Part shown: positions 13,678-27,900 of the stretch, piece after piece
Numbering within the stretch: the stretch's first letter is position 1
Layout of the letters: every line of letters starts with the position of its first letter
From: Stercorarius parasiticus
Lineage: Eukaryota; Chordata; Aves; Charadriiformes; Stercorariidae
Direction of reading: 5' to 3'
Assembly (NCBI GenBank): GCA_013396915.1
Contig: VWZL01004368.1
Coordinates: forward strand, 935,066-999,065
Length of the DNA: 64,000 nucleotides
Notes under the pieces: model-generated
What the model was told of the DNA's origin: nothing
The model's database searches: none
Seen by the model: the letters and a program-made list of their open reading frames with translations, nothing else
Position numbers and translations under genes: made by a program

Positions 13678-16600
13678 TTGATTAAATCAAATTTGAACCA
13701 AGTATGCCAAGATACACACACAAATATGCACAGATAAAAATACAAGGAACTACAAATCAACAAGTTGTTTGGTTTTGGTTTTGTTTTTTTTTTTTTAAGT
13801 ATTGATCAACAGATTTTTACAGAAAATCAACCCAGTAAAGAGAAGGGTTGAAGAGCAATTGCAAAGGGTTGCTTGACGCTATAAAGGATAGGGGAAGGGA
13901 AAGAGATTTCAAAGGATTTGTATCCAAAATAAAGGCTTCAGGAATCTCTCGTTGGTCTAAAACTTTCCTGATATTCTCATTGTTTTTGTCACAATCTACA
14001 TGGAAATTTAAAATGGTATCTTTGGGACAGAAATTATATCTTTCCTATGCAACTGCAGAATATAGAAATTTTAGCCAAATCGAAGCATTTCCATTCCATT
14101 CTGTATTTCTACAATATAAATTGAATCAAAAAAATAAATTACACAAACTCAGAATAACAAAGCCAAACAAACAATAACAAAGATACTACTTTCAAACTGG
14201 AAAGACAATAAAAACATGCAGAGAGACAAAGACTTACTATGCTTACTAATATCAATTAATTTGCAAGTCTGGCTAGGCACCTTAGAAGATACTTCATCTG
14301 ACAAGAGGATAATCATGCTGCTAAAAACCAAGTGAGGTTAGTGTAAAGCACACAACTATATTCAGAGGCATACTTGAACTCTGAGAACAGACAGATCACC
14401 TTCTCCCATACATATAGAAGCCAATTTAGAACACAGAAATTATTAAAAACAAACAAACAAAAAAAAGCCAACACAAAAAACCCCACCCCAACATAATGAA
14501 CAATCACCACCCACATGTTTTCAGGGGAACACAATATGTAACCAAGCAACCGAGATCAAAGGTTTTGCCAGCAAATATGATCTGAAGAAGCTATGCATGA
14601 GAAAACACCAGCAGGAAGTTGGAGGATGCAGAGTATATTCTCAGGAAGACTATAAAGGGAAGTAGCTGTAATTTTTTTTAATTGTAGGACAGATAATTTC
14701 TGTTGATTATTTATGTACCTAGGAGCATGTGAACTACCAACTACCACTTAAGCAAAATTGATGGGCAATATAGACACAGCAAACCTACACTTGCCTGAGG
14801 CTATGAATCTAAATCTACCAATAGTACCACTTACATAAACTGTACAACTAGGAAAGCACTAGTTGTGCTACCCAGTGCTTGGAAACTTTATTCTGTTTGC
14901 TAGTCCAAACCTCTGGAATTTCCTTTTAAAATGAAAAGGCCAAAATTCAGAATTTCCCACTGGGTAGAATTTCAGGAAGAAGAAAAAGAATTATCGACCT
15001 GATCCTTTGGATACAACTTTTATGTCATAAAACTCATTAGCACAATCTCACTTATGGATGACTTTCAGAAGACTGGTATTCAGTCCAAATCTTGGTCTAT
15101 GTCTCCCCTTTTCTCAGGGTAGGTTTCAAATCACACTCCATTTCTCTGGCCTTTCCAAGTATGCTTTCTAAGCTTTTCTGTCTCTGGACTCCATCTAAAA
15201 GTGAGTGTCATCTTCTTGAGACCTCCTGGAAGCACTGCTTTCTCCCCAAAAACTGATTGAGCGGTTTCCAAATCTTACTTGTCTGATAACAGATTACAGT
15301 TTAATTCCCCAAAAAGAAGCAGTAGCTGAAGGAAAACCACCACAAATTTGCAACAGGAATTTTGAACCAATCCTGCTACACTCAGATCCATGCTTCAGGG
15401 AGACAAACAAGCAAACCACCCACCCAAGTTCTTCATGTTGATTTCCACCACAATTGACTCCTCCATGATTCTCCAAAAACCAAGCAGTATCACTCCAAGA
15501 GGCCACTCCTCTTTTCCTCTTGCACATCTTTGCCTCTTCACTTTCACATCTGCTCCAGAAGAGCACCAAGAGGCTTTTCAAGACTTCACACCTCCTCTGT
15601 CAAATGACAGCAACAGTCACTTCAGCAGATTACAAAGGCAGACTGATTCTTATTCACTGAATGAAGGACCTCCTCTTCTACAGCAGATAATCACAGTACT
15701 TTTATTACACAGTGCTGTGTAGGGCACAGATCTGGGGACTTCACAGCTATTCTGCCCATCGTGTGACTCTAACATGTAAGATTACAAGATACTGAGAGGT
15801 TACATTGTACTTTTTCCTAACTTCTATCCCCAGATAATTCTCCTCCATGTTAACAATTAAACCATCTATGCACCAAGAATAATACTCCAAGATGAAGAGT
15901 GAAAGAAACAGAAAAGGCATCAACCAGTCTTACGACCAAAATGCACTTTCTTGTTATTAAGAACCTGTATCTACATTATATAGAAATTATAAGCAGTACA
16001 TAATTACAGTCTCAAAATTACTACATAATTTTGAGGCAGAACTGTAGCATTAACAATAATTCAACCTTCTAAAATGTTTTCAAGTAATTGTACTTGAAAC
16101 ACTGATTAAAATTATTCATTTTCAAATATCTAAAAAAGGATGTTTGGAAGTAAAAAAGGCACACGAGTAGATGAGTAAGTCAAATGTGTCACATTGTATG
16201 ATCTTCCTTGAATGACAATTTCTGAGTTAATTAAAAAAAATAGTTGCTCCAAGAATAACGTATGGGTAGTAAACTTCAAACAGTCAAGACCCGACATTAG
16301 AAAACTAACATACTGGCAAAAACTTAAGCAATGGAAAATTCTGATGTAAGAGAAACAGACAGTATATAGCCTGATAAATTTATGAAATGTTTCTGACAAC
16401 AAATTAGAGAAAAAGAACAAATAAACTTGTTTGTTTGGTCACTGAATACAGAATGGAAACATTAACTGACAGATGTCTTTGGAAGAAAATGCAAGAACAC
16501 CACACATGCAAATACAAGCAAACCAGAAAAAAAAGCCTCAATGTAGACAACTTCATCAGGTTCCTTGGAATGACTGACAGCTGAACTGCTCCAATCAGAA

Positions 16601-19600
16601 GTAGAAGAAAAAACGTCTGCCTCAATGTTCTCATCAACAAAAGAGCCAAGAGAGCCTTAGAAGAAGATCAAAGTGCAGTGCCTTCCTTTGCTGCTATAAA
16701 GATTCTGGTATAATGCAATATCAAGCTACTTGCTAAGTAAACCCAGATTTAAATCCAATTTATTATTTATATTTAAAGATCAACTAAACTGCAAAATCCG
16801 CAGTCTTTTATTGGTTAAATAGTAAATCCACAACTTCAGAAATTGCTAGTCTTTGCTTTTTTTTTTCCCCCCACGTGAGCTTATTGGCATCATTCATCTA
16901 ACACAGGCCTACTGCACAAAGTAATGTTTTTATCTGTGGTACTTCCAAAAACTTGACAGCTACTTCTATTTTCTTGGGATTCTTCTTTATCTCAAACAAT
17001 AGAAATGTGAAATCTCTTAATGCAGAAAGTTAAATCCCAAATGGGCCTCTGAAATAAATACAAAATATGCAAAATACAGTGGTAAAATCAAATATCCTTG
17101 TGCTAATGAGAGCTGCAGCAAAACACACAAGAATCATGACTGTCTAAGTTTTAAATATTCTCAGAAAATAAGTGAAAGAAAATATTTTTTTTAAACAGGA
17201 CTATCTGGACTTGCTCAACTTGTAGAAAAAAAAACCCTGTTGATAACGGGTAGGCAGGGGATGGCTGCATGGGGTAGAGTTAGCATAATTTAAACCAATT
17301 TTCTATTAATAGCTACCTGCTTGCCCTCAGTACCTTTGTGATATGTTTATCCATTAGCAAATACTCTTAACATTATCAGGATGAAAACTTCAAGTGCACA
17401 AAGCACAATGAAGACTGGATCTTCAACACAAGTACATACGGCATGGATCAGAGGCAAGAAACAGCATTTAGAACAGTTTTACTGTGGCAGTAATTCACCT
17501 TGATCTAAAGCTTGTGTAAGACACCAGAACAGTATACAAAATTTTCAAGCAGAAGCCATGGATTAAGCTTAGCTGTTGCTTCAGATTGTTTTTAAAGGAC
17601 TTAAATTTTTTAAATACCTTCAAGAACATGCACTCACATTTCTGGGAAGCAATAAAATAATAATCAATTAAGCAAGAATACGCATTTGCAAAATTTGAAG
17701 TAACAGGAGTAGGAGACTTCATACCAAAAAGAGCGAATCTTTAGTATCACTTTTTGTACTGATTCTCCTCTTACAAACACTACTAAATTTTTTTAGACAT
17801 TTATCCTTAGCATTCCTATTCCCTCATGTTGTATCGCTAATATATAGCGACAAAATTGTATCAATAGAGCTTTTTTACATATATATGAATATATATACAC
17901 ACATACAACAAAATATATAACTAGATTTTATATATAGCTATACATAGTTAATATAAACAGTTGCATTACATACCTTTCAAACAATTGCCTACAACGTTAA
18001 GGACAGCAGTTACTGATTATGTGAAGTCTAACTTCATACACCTATACAGTTTGTTTATAAAAAGTGTGCAAGTTCAGTTCTTAGAGAACAAATACATTTT
18101 GTTTGACTCAGTATGTCGCCTTCTTGTCTAGGCAGGAAAAAAAATGGAGACCAATGCTGTAATCCCTTCAGAACAAAATGTTTAAATACAAACATGATTG
18201 CCATTGTAGACTGTTTAATTTAGAGAGATTGTATTTCAGTTCTGGTTTTGAGAGGTTTGCTGATTTGACTATAGAGAGTACTTCAATGCTTATCTTAATT
18301 GTTTAGATAAGATTTGTTTGAATTTGGCAGGTGAAAAAAACATGGGTGTGGGATATAGGAAGGTTGAGAAAAGACTGGCATTTTACCAGATTATGCTTAT
18401 TTTAAACTATAGCGCGTAGAGGAGCAAACAGTCTGAATGAACCTGCCAGGGCCTGGTCTTTGGAGAGTGAATTTGAAGCGCACGATTGACTGGCAGGATT
18501 CAAGATTTTCAACGAACTGGAAAGGATTACCATGATAACTACCCAAATGCTACTTAAGGCTTAGCATACTACACAAATGCAAATGATATAAGACACATTT
18601 AAATACGTTAAAAAAAAGAATTAAAAATTGTGCTTTATGCTTATAATAGGGGTTTGTTGTTCTCTAGGTAAACTTCCTCTCCCTTAAATGTGTTTTAAAA
18701 GTGTTTCAAGAACAAGATTTTAATATAAAATTAATCATTGACATATGGATATATTTTGCACGTAAGAAATTCTGTTACAGAAAATAAAAGTACTGCTATA
18801 AAAAACCCAATGCTATTGACTTTTACTTCAATATCAGCTTCTCCTAAGCTTTTTCGCTTTCTGGTTATGGTGGTATACCACACCTCAGGCATCCTGGTTA
18901 GAGGTTCTCAAAAGGAAACTTGTCATACCTATCAACTGTATCACTTTTGGTGGGGAGACTACTATACTTTTGTTATAAGAACAAACTACACAAACACATC
19001 AGCTGCAAGGCACATATGCAATAGGTCTGACATTGCGTATCAATCTGTCGGCAGACAGATATGATTTATAGCTTTGTATTCATGAGTCAACTGAAACAAA
19101 ATTTGGGTTTCCCATGTGTTAGACTTTTTTTAGATCCACATAGGCTCTAACGCTTTTCAAAGACACCATGTTCGTGAGTTCCACAGGCTAAGTGTGGTAC
19201 CAGTGATGGTGTAACCGTGACAGTCAAAGGACATATGCAAGTCAAACTTTGCAGAACAAGGTAGCATCTCTTACTGAGTGCAGCAAGAAGAGGTTAGGAA
19301 GACTTATTTGGAATAAAAACAAGCCTTCAAACTAATTGAGACTTTTAATTATGTGTGGTTTTTTTCAGAATTCAAATTTGTTGGCTTTTGGTTTAATTCC
19401 ACCTTATCTATTTTCATTATAGTAGCTCAAAGCAAACAAAGCTACAGCTAAGTCTGAAAAGTCCAATCCATCAGCAAAGAGATAAGCTTTCTCTTTCATG
19501 CTTCAGGGAGCTCATCCTAAATGATAAAGATAAACAAATGCAGGGGGAGGAGAAAGGTATTTATTTGGAATCATCTAGTAGTTTAGTGGCAAAGATGAAA

Positions 19601-20734
19601 CAGGTTTAAAGTAGTGCAAAGTCAAGAATAAATTCAGGTTAAAATTAAATCAACTATCAGAAGAATCATTTATTGCTTATTCTAACATCATAATCACGAG
19701 AAGGACACTAACTTTTTTGTATGGGATCTCTGAACTATTTGCCTTACTCTGTGACCACGAGCAGCTCTGAACAGTCCCCAATCTTTCAGTGTTCCTTATA
19801 CACATTCCATTCTTCAATCGTTCTTCTAATCCACCCTTGAACCTCTTGATTTTTTTGCTGTTATATTTGTTTGAGATGAAGTGACCACAGTTCATTCCTC
19901 ATAATAATGGCAAAGATATACCAGTTTTACGCAGTTATATAGCACTCTGCAAATTTATTTGATAAAGTATCTTAGGCTTCAAAGGAATCCGCTCTCAGCT
20001 TATTGGAACTAAATATATCTATACCAACACCAAAAAGAAAGATATTAAAAGTAGTTACTGATCCTCAGTGAAGTCCATGTCGCAATGCTAATAGGAGAGA
20101 TGCTCTTTCCTGAGCAGACTCAAAGTCACCCAAAGAGCTTTCTTAATTACAGTCTTAGTAATCACGACCAATGACTAACAAAAGACTCCTTTTCTAGTCA
20201 GTCCTTGAGAGATGAGTCAAAGCAATCTTTGGACTAGAGCTATAGGTGGTGAAATATCAGAGAGACCAACAAAAGAAATAGCAAAATAACTTCAAGAACT
20301 TGTCTTTCTGTTTAATTGTCTGATCTATTCAGCTCATACAGAAGAAAGTTAAGAGGCAACCCAATTATAATTCTTACGCATACCTGCATGAGAAGATATC
20401 TGAAAGTAGATGGCTCTGTAGTTGCACAGACCAGAAGTAGGAAAGAATGAAGGATGTCTGTAAGTTAATCTGACAAATTCATTATGGAAAGAATATTTTA
20501 AGTGTTAAAAGTGAGTGAAATTAATCTTTTGAACAATGTTTCATGGGATACATTGACTTCTCCATCACTTAAAGTATTTGCATGAAATCCTAGACTCACC
20601 AAAATAAATGGCAAAACTATCAGTGACTTCAAAGAACGCAAAAGGTTGAAGGGTCAGAATTTCAGCTGGAACTCAAGATCATTTGTACAGCTAAAATGTT
20701 CGTATTTATACAGACTAATGGCTTGAGCCAGAAA

Positions 20735-20808
20735 TTAGCAGGCAATATTACATGACATGCCTTATTTAGCAGGCAATATTACATGACATGCCTTATTTAG
20801 CAGGCAAA
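20735..20808. repeat. 31-bp tandem repeat, about 2.4 copies
   Basis: The unit begins ttagcaggcaatattacatg and continues acatgccttat. Two copies are identical and the third is partial (ttagcaggcaaatt). The identity indicates a recent duplication or length polymorphism. Confidence 0.95.
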
Positions 20809-22297
20809 TTAAATGCTTAGAATGCTCTTTCTAAAAATCTACAGTTAAGCTGCATGTTTGCCCTTTGCTAGGTCCCTCTAAAGTTCTCTACTAGTCTTCT
20901 CTAACATCAACAAGCCTAAATCATTTTACAGAGACTACACGGAATGTTGCTACCTTTGCATGATTTACAACGGAAAGTACTGGAAGTTCTTTTAGCCATG
21001 AAGACATGCACGATCAGTCAGAAACGAGCTTTCCTTGCTTATGGTTCAAGGTAACCAGTTCTGTATGATGATATCAGTATCTGTAATAGTAGAGCTAATT
21101 AGAAAACACTACATGGAAACTTACAGGGATTCAGAAATCAGGCAAAGCAAGTCCCTACTTATCTATAATTGATGTATAGTCAACTGCTGCAATCACAAGT
21201 TAAAATACAAATTTTCTTGCTCAAGAATTACAGACACAAAACATTTGAGAGGTTTCCTTTCAAAAGCAAATTTCCCTTTCCCTCTGTCAGATGACAGTAT
21301 CTCACTGAAATAAAAGTACATACTCTCAATTTATTCTCCAAATAAAATTAAAATTTTATTTTTGGCATAGTGGAGAGCAGTTTAGATGTAGCCTGGTATT
21401 CTACATGCCTGCTGAGTCTGACATATGGATAAACACCACAGATTTCATTGTACTAACGCATGTTAAGCCTTTCACCAAATATTCTGAAGTTACAGTATTA
21501 AAGAGCTACAGATGCTAAAAAAATGATGTAATGATCTTGTGATATTTAGTCCATGTTCTAAGAGTGGTGGGATTATGAAAATAATGCAAAAAGATTTTTG
21601 GCTAGGTAGATGACAGATGACACGGCTTTGCTAATTCAAATCACAATACTGTGATAACTGAGGGCAGAAGGATGCGTGTTTATGGTTTAAGTTCCATCTT
21701 TTCTCATGCTCCAAAGTGTTTCTCAAAAGCTGGTATTAATAACTGAAGGAAATAAGGGCTGGGATTGCAACAAAACCAAATGCCTGGATACGTGGAAAAC
21801 CAAAATACACACATTTTAGAAAATAAGAAATAATGAAATATTATTTGGAATCACCTATATGTGTATTTGAGTACCATGACTGGATTCGCCCTACTGAGGA
21901 CTTTAAGATTACAAGAGGGAGGCTGTATTGCTTCAGTTCAATGCCATTGAGCTATATTTTCTGTCAGGGTAGCTAAAGCAATTGCAGCTTCACTAAAAAC
22001 AGAAAACACATTACACTGAAATAGAATCTAATACATGCTGCATGGGGAGGTTTCCTGTGGAACAGCAGAACACCGGAAATAACTTTGATCTTTCAATATC
22101 TAGGGATCACCACAGAACAAGAGAAAGAAGAGAAAAAAATAAGAGAAACCCAGGTACCTCATAAAGCCACAGGTACAAGAATGTGACAGGAATCCAGCAT
22201 GAGAAACAGCAGGTTCTCAAACTAAACGTTTCACAATTTTGCAGTAGAAAAAAGATTTTCTAACTTCTAACCATAATCTCTCCTTGCACTGTTTCTT

Positions 22298-22716
22298 ACC
22301 CTACCCTACTACGGATGATGGATGGATACAGCAAACAAACCAGTCTGCCATCTTCGCATCATCCTTTCTCTTGCTTACACTGGGAACTTTTTTAAAAGCG
22401 GGTGTCCACGGGTGAGAAGCACGCTGAGAAGCAGCGCCTCATTCGAAGCTGGAAAGCGGGGCCAAGGCCACGGAAGTCGAGCACCTCGCCCGACACAGGG
22501 CTCTGCCGCCAGCCGGGCCGGCGTCTCCCGGGCCGGGGGCGCCGAGCTCCCCGCCGGCGGCGGCAGCACGGGCCGCTGTTGCCACCTGCTGCCGAGAGCG
22601 GGGACCCGGGGCCGGCCGGGGCGGCAGTAGCGGTGTGCGGCGGCGGCGGGCGCGGCCCCGCAGGCGGCGGGGATGGAGAGGAGAGCGGTGTAAACCCCCG
22701 GGAATAAATCGAGGGA
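22298..22716 (-). promoter_or_regulatory. Intragenic CpG island with candidate minus-strand promoter and first exon
   Basis: From about 22398 to 22716 the sequence turns sharply GC- and CpG-rich (gccggcggcggcag, gtgcggcggcggcgggcgcg, ccggggcggcag), unlike the tens of kilobases around it. There is no TATA box; a GC-box-like ggggcgg is present. On the minus strand, downstream of the island, the sequence reads gcgaagATGGCAGACTGG and then a strong donor AGG|gtaaga at 22300/22299, in the sense of FMN2. This fits a first exon of an alternative FMN2 transcript or a sense lncRNA. The short frame from that ATG stops at the donor, so such an exon would be largely non-coding. The direction and activity are inferred. 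Confidence 0.55.
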
Positions 22717-23219
22717 GGTCAGTCAGCAGAATGACCCAGAGAAGTAGAGCTCAAGAGATCAAGCGCAGGCTGTGTAGATGATGTGTTCCGTATAGTTTCC
22801 AGGTATACCTAGCATTTGCAACGGGCAAATTTATATTTATTGATGGATTTAACGGTTGTTCCAAATGAAACAGAAGAACGATAATCAGTGTGACACTAAT
22901 AATATAAGGTTGCATATGGTGCCATAACTGGTTACTGCAGAAAAGTGGCAAGGAATACCGAAGGAAGCATAAGTCACTTAAGATAAAGCAATCAATTGTA
23001 ACAGATCCCTACTGAGGGAGTTCATGCCTAAATAGAAAAACCGCAGTTTTTTACCCTATTACAGATCACTCAACCAGCATGGTAATAATGACTTCTAAAT
23101 GGTAAAAGCTGTAAGATAATAGAAAACATAATAGCAGAAGGTTTAATCTGTTAAATATATTTTTGAGACATCATGCAGAGTCTAAATTTTAGGATATTAC
23201 AATTATTACTCAAAGCAAC

Positions 23220-24990
23220 TAGGCAGAAATATCAAAAGAGGAGAGAACTGTACAAAACAGTTGGAGACACCATAACAGCCTTAAATGAAATTTCTTTATA
23301 GGATGGGGAAAAGATTTTTAAAACTAACACCATAAAATTAGACTTTACAAGGAGGAATTACATTAAAATGAGAAGCCAGTTAAAAGGGCAAGAAAGCCTG
23401 GTAGTCAGAAGGAAGCTTACAGACACTACATTAGAGGTTCAGAGAAAAAAAAATACATCATCAACTAAAAAATTCAAAAGCACCCTCTTTTCCCCTAGCC
23501 TTTTCATATCCCTAGTATTCCTACTCCTCAAACCCACATATATGATTAAACATAAGAGCACAGAAGACACCTGTAAATAAAAGATACTCTTCAAAAAGTG
23601 GAATTCAGCCAAAGAAAACAGAAAAGCAAAAAGTCTTGTAAGTTCAATAGAAATGGGACAAGAACAAAAAGGTCTAAACCCAACTTGCCAAATGCATAAA
23701 GCTAGTAATAAAACTGCTTTCAAACACATCAGACATATGAAGCCTGACAGGAAACAGTTGGGCATACCGATAATCTGGCTGTAAAAAGAGCACAAAAGAA
23801 AGAGAATCAGAAAATGTTAAACAAAGTATTTGTCTTAAGATTCACAACCACAGAAAAGGTCAAAAAGGTTCTCAGACAAGTTCTATACTTCTCGGGTGAT
23901 ACGTTTTGGGCACCGTCTCAAATTGAACAAGTTTCAGAACATACAAATGCAAATTTTAAGAGAACTCCCAGGATAATGCTGGAAACTACAAACCAGTCAG
24001 CCTGACTTCTGTGCCTGGAAAATATCTATGTATTATATGGAATAACAGGGTTTTTTTAAAGAACATACAGATAAACTAATGTAATGAGAAAGAGAGGTAG
24101 CCTGTCATTTTGTAGTAGACATTCATGAGCAACAAATTAAATGGTACTGCTTTGATGGCGTCGACAAAGGCACAGGTAAGAGAGATCAGGCTGATACTGG
24201 ATTTGCAAAAGGCTCCTCACAATCCTTACCTAAGGCTTCAGAAAAAAAATCATACTGTTGTGAGATAAGAGGAAAGGTCTACTCTGATTAATAAAAAAAA
24301 AAAAACTGCTCAAAAAAATTGGAAATCAATTACAAAAATGAATGGATCAGTTTTCAAAGTATGGAGTTGTAGCAGTGGAGCCTTACTAGGATCTTTGCAG
24401 GTTCTGGTGCTGTCTAATGAACATGAGGTGGTGATGTTGGCAGGTAATAAATGCTAGCCACTTTAAAGTTGACCACAAACATGTACAAAAGGATCTCTTA
24501 AATATTCAGTGTCAATACATGTAAAGTAGATGGAACACTCTTCCCCCCTCCAAAAAAAAAAACAACCAGCCCCAAACTGTAAAAACACTGTGATGGATAC
24601 AAAATTAGCAACTACTGCCCCAAAAAACACACTCAGATTTTTTTCATAGATCTCTGAAAACATATGCTCGATAATTAGCAACACTTAAAGGGCAAACAGA
24701 ATGTCAGTAACAATACAGAAAAAAAATGGAGCCTGAAATAGAAGACGATATGATACCATGGCATAGGCATATGGCACACATAAATCGTGAAAATAGCATA
24801 CAGAGCTAGTCACCTCATTTCCAAAGAGAGGAAAGAGAACTGTGGATTGTAGACTGGTGACAAGGAAAAGATCAAAAGAACAGACAACACGTATGAAGGT
24901 CATTCCAAACTTTTCAATTTGGAGAAAGACGACTACTGCAAAAAGATAAAATAGAGAGCTATAAAAATTACATAATGAGCTGTCAGTGTC
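23220..24990 (+). mobile_element. Ancient CR1/L3-like LINE, heavily decayed
   Basis: The plus strand retains, in the correct order, phrases of the CR1/L3-type reverse transcriptase region. Near 23580 there is a block resembling aaaagatactcttcaaaaag. At 23968-24013 'gctggaaactacaaaccagt' and 'cagcctgacttctgtgcctg' correspond to the NYRPVSLTSVPG motif. At 24345-24410 there is a block like the one preceding 'VLGPVLF'. At 24918-24985 'caatttggagaaagacgact' and 'agagctataaaaattac' correspond to the end of ORF2. Every frame is full of stops and indels, so this is a fossil. The clade is assigned from memory of amniote CR1/L3 consensus wording. Confidence 0.72.
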
Positions 24991-27900
24991 ACTCATTTTT
25001 TTAATTTTTTTCCTGGTTATCCACACAGGAGATCAGGTACTAAGCTAGAGAGATCTCTGTTTGATCAAGTATAGCATGTAGTTTTAATTGCTTCCTTTAA
25101 AGTGGAATGATAAGAACAATACAGTAAAAAAGATACACTGAATGTTGTTAAAAAAAAAAAAGGGGGGGTTCACCTTGCAAGTTTTTACTAAATGTCATCT
25201 TAAGTGCAAATCACAAATGGATTGTTGTGGCAAACATCCTTTTCTTCTAAACCTTTCAAATTAATGAAAAAACGTGTGACTCTTATTGAAAGGTCTTAGT
25301 CAATTAATAAGCCTTTCCCAATTTTTATAATGCTAAAATCTTTATGTAGTCCTGGAATGTGTAAAAGTATGACCACTGGAAAATACTTCTGCTATGGAAA
25401 GAAGACCAGGTGGTCTTTAACACACACACCACCCCTCCCCATTTTTGCATGGTACTAATGCTAATAGCCTACATTTTGTTGCTTTTATGCTTAGAATTTT
25501 GTAATCATCCCTCTCGTGAGTGACTACATGGTACACAAATGGGAAATAACAGTACTGTTTTTTTTTTTCTTTTGGGAGAACAGAACTTTCCTGAAACTTT
25601 TCTCTCAAAGTTTCAAAGTTAATCAGACTTCCAAGAAAAAAAAATAAACGGTTTCAACTGAAACAACAGACAAACAATGCAGTTACAGTTTCTTACAAAA
25701 CTTCTCTATTAAATTACATTCGTATGTTCTTAACAACAACAAAAATCTTTAATTATCCAAACTATCCAATGTGGCAGTAATTAGTCTCTGCTGATTCAAA
25801 TATTGTGAAAACACTCAATATGATTTTCCTCATTTAAAAAAACCTAACTTCTTTAAAATATATTTTGCCCTACAGAAAACTGGTTTAATTCTATACATTT
25901 ATTTTTAACTGTAAATTCTAAAAGAGCGTGTCACATAAAACATTCATTTCCTTTCTTGGTTATATGAGTATTTCTGTCCTTCATTATCTTGATGTGTTGC
26001 ATTCATACTTAAAGAAAATGATAACTGAGGTTGTATTTTTTCCTTAACAACTGCTGCTATTGCTTTATTGGCCTCTGATCACTGTGAACTAAGCTTCAGA
26101 AAATCTCAGAGGATAGAAAGAAGACTCGAGGCATGCTTTCAGTAGTCAGGACTGGATTTCAGGGCCTTCACCCACAGCTCAGGGGTTTATGTCACATTAG
26201 AAACCCAACCTGTCTCCAAGGACCTTCGTTGTCCTTCCTCACAAGCCGCCTCTGTCAGGAGTGGCCAGTCAAGGGCTCCAGAATCACTTTTGGCTGCTCA
26301 ACACAGAACACTGTGGGCTTACTAACAGCATCAAAGCAATAGAAATATTTGCAGCAATATGTGTGTGTCACTCTAATTTAACTCTAGTCTGTCTTTTATG
26401 AAAGTAATTTTGTGTATTCCATTGTTTTCCTTACCAATAATTTCACAGTAGAAGCTTGTAAAGTAATTATAAGCAAATAAAATGTGTAAGCAGGCATAAT
26501 GTAATAAATATGGTAGCACAAAGCAAGAAGAAACAGAGGAATAAGACCGGGGATTACGGTGTGAAGTTTTGAGGAAGCGCTAGTTCACAGGACAGAAGAA
26601 TGCTAAACCAATCGATCTTTCCTTGGTGTTGTCTCAGAAGAATCTGAACACCTGTTAGAAAAGGTATCAAGAAGGAAAGCTTAAACCATAATCTTTTAAG
26701 TTTTTAGGTCTCTGAATGCACAATATTTGATTAAGAAAAAAAATGTTTAAAGAATTTCAATTCTCAATTAGTAAAGCAGAAGTAACGGGTAAAGTTTCAC
26801 ATCTTGTAATTAACCTGCACTGACTGCAAACGCTTTATGGATCATTAATAAAGAAATACAGACTTGCCTGCCACCTGACAGAAAAAACATTCTGTATATA
26901 TTCTCACATCCAGGAATGGACAGAAATAACAATTTTGGGCAGCTGGTTTACCTTCCAGCATAACAATGTCCAAATAACTTGATCCAATCATGTATTGTTT
27001 TGTCCTCATAACTTGTTTAAACAGTAAAATGTCTTTTGGGAAGATATCCATTCTTGACAAATATTTCAGTATTATGAGTTCCAAATGATTATGCCATACA
27101 CATACATTTTTTAGGATAAATAATTCTCAGATCCCCTCTGGATCTTCCACAAGATAAACTAATCATGATTCTTACTTTCCAGGTATTGAGTCGTTCTTTC
27201 CTGATTGCTTTCCATTTAGAGCATCTCTTGGACCTATGACAACTGAGACTATGTGGTACTTCAATGTGTGAAATACTCCTGCACAGAAAATTTAAATAAT
27301 GCAGCATAAGAGACATTTTATCATCCTCCTCCAGTGAAATCATTCAGTTAACCTTTGACAAAGTCTCTCCTAGCTCACAATTTCTAAGTGTCAGTGTGAG
27401 CAGTCAAGTAAGAAAACAAAACCAAGATTTTCTGTTGTTCCTTTGTCACTAATAGCTAAATACTAAAGAAAAAACATTTATTTTGCCCACTAACATTTAA
27501 AGTACATTCACTTCCTGCGCATCCGTCTTGAATTCAGGACAGAAGATAGGTCTGTTGTTCAAAGTTGTATTTCTGTTAGCAGACCAAGCTTTGCCACAAA
27601 TACAACTTTCAATAAAATAATCTCAAATCCAGATTAAAAGGCTGGGCTTCACCAGCTGGTAGGTGAATTTGCCTGCCATTTACATAACTATTTTTCTTAT
27701 TACATTCTTTTATACAACCACCTTTCCTAGTATTGCTGACCAACTATGAGTTGAGAGCTGTAATAAAAAGATCCTTGTTCTTCCAATATGTTGGGGTTTT
27801 CTTCCAGTTACCAGAATGGGACAGGTAGCTCCATCAAATTCTGTAGACTACCAGTGTCTCAGAAAGGGGAAGTGAATGACCTGTTAAATGAGGATATGAG

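Noticed and set aside
22322..22707. Arg/Gly/Pro-rich open frames in the CpG island
   Set aside because: Open only because of the high GC content. The composition is that of translated CpG-island DNA, not of a protein.
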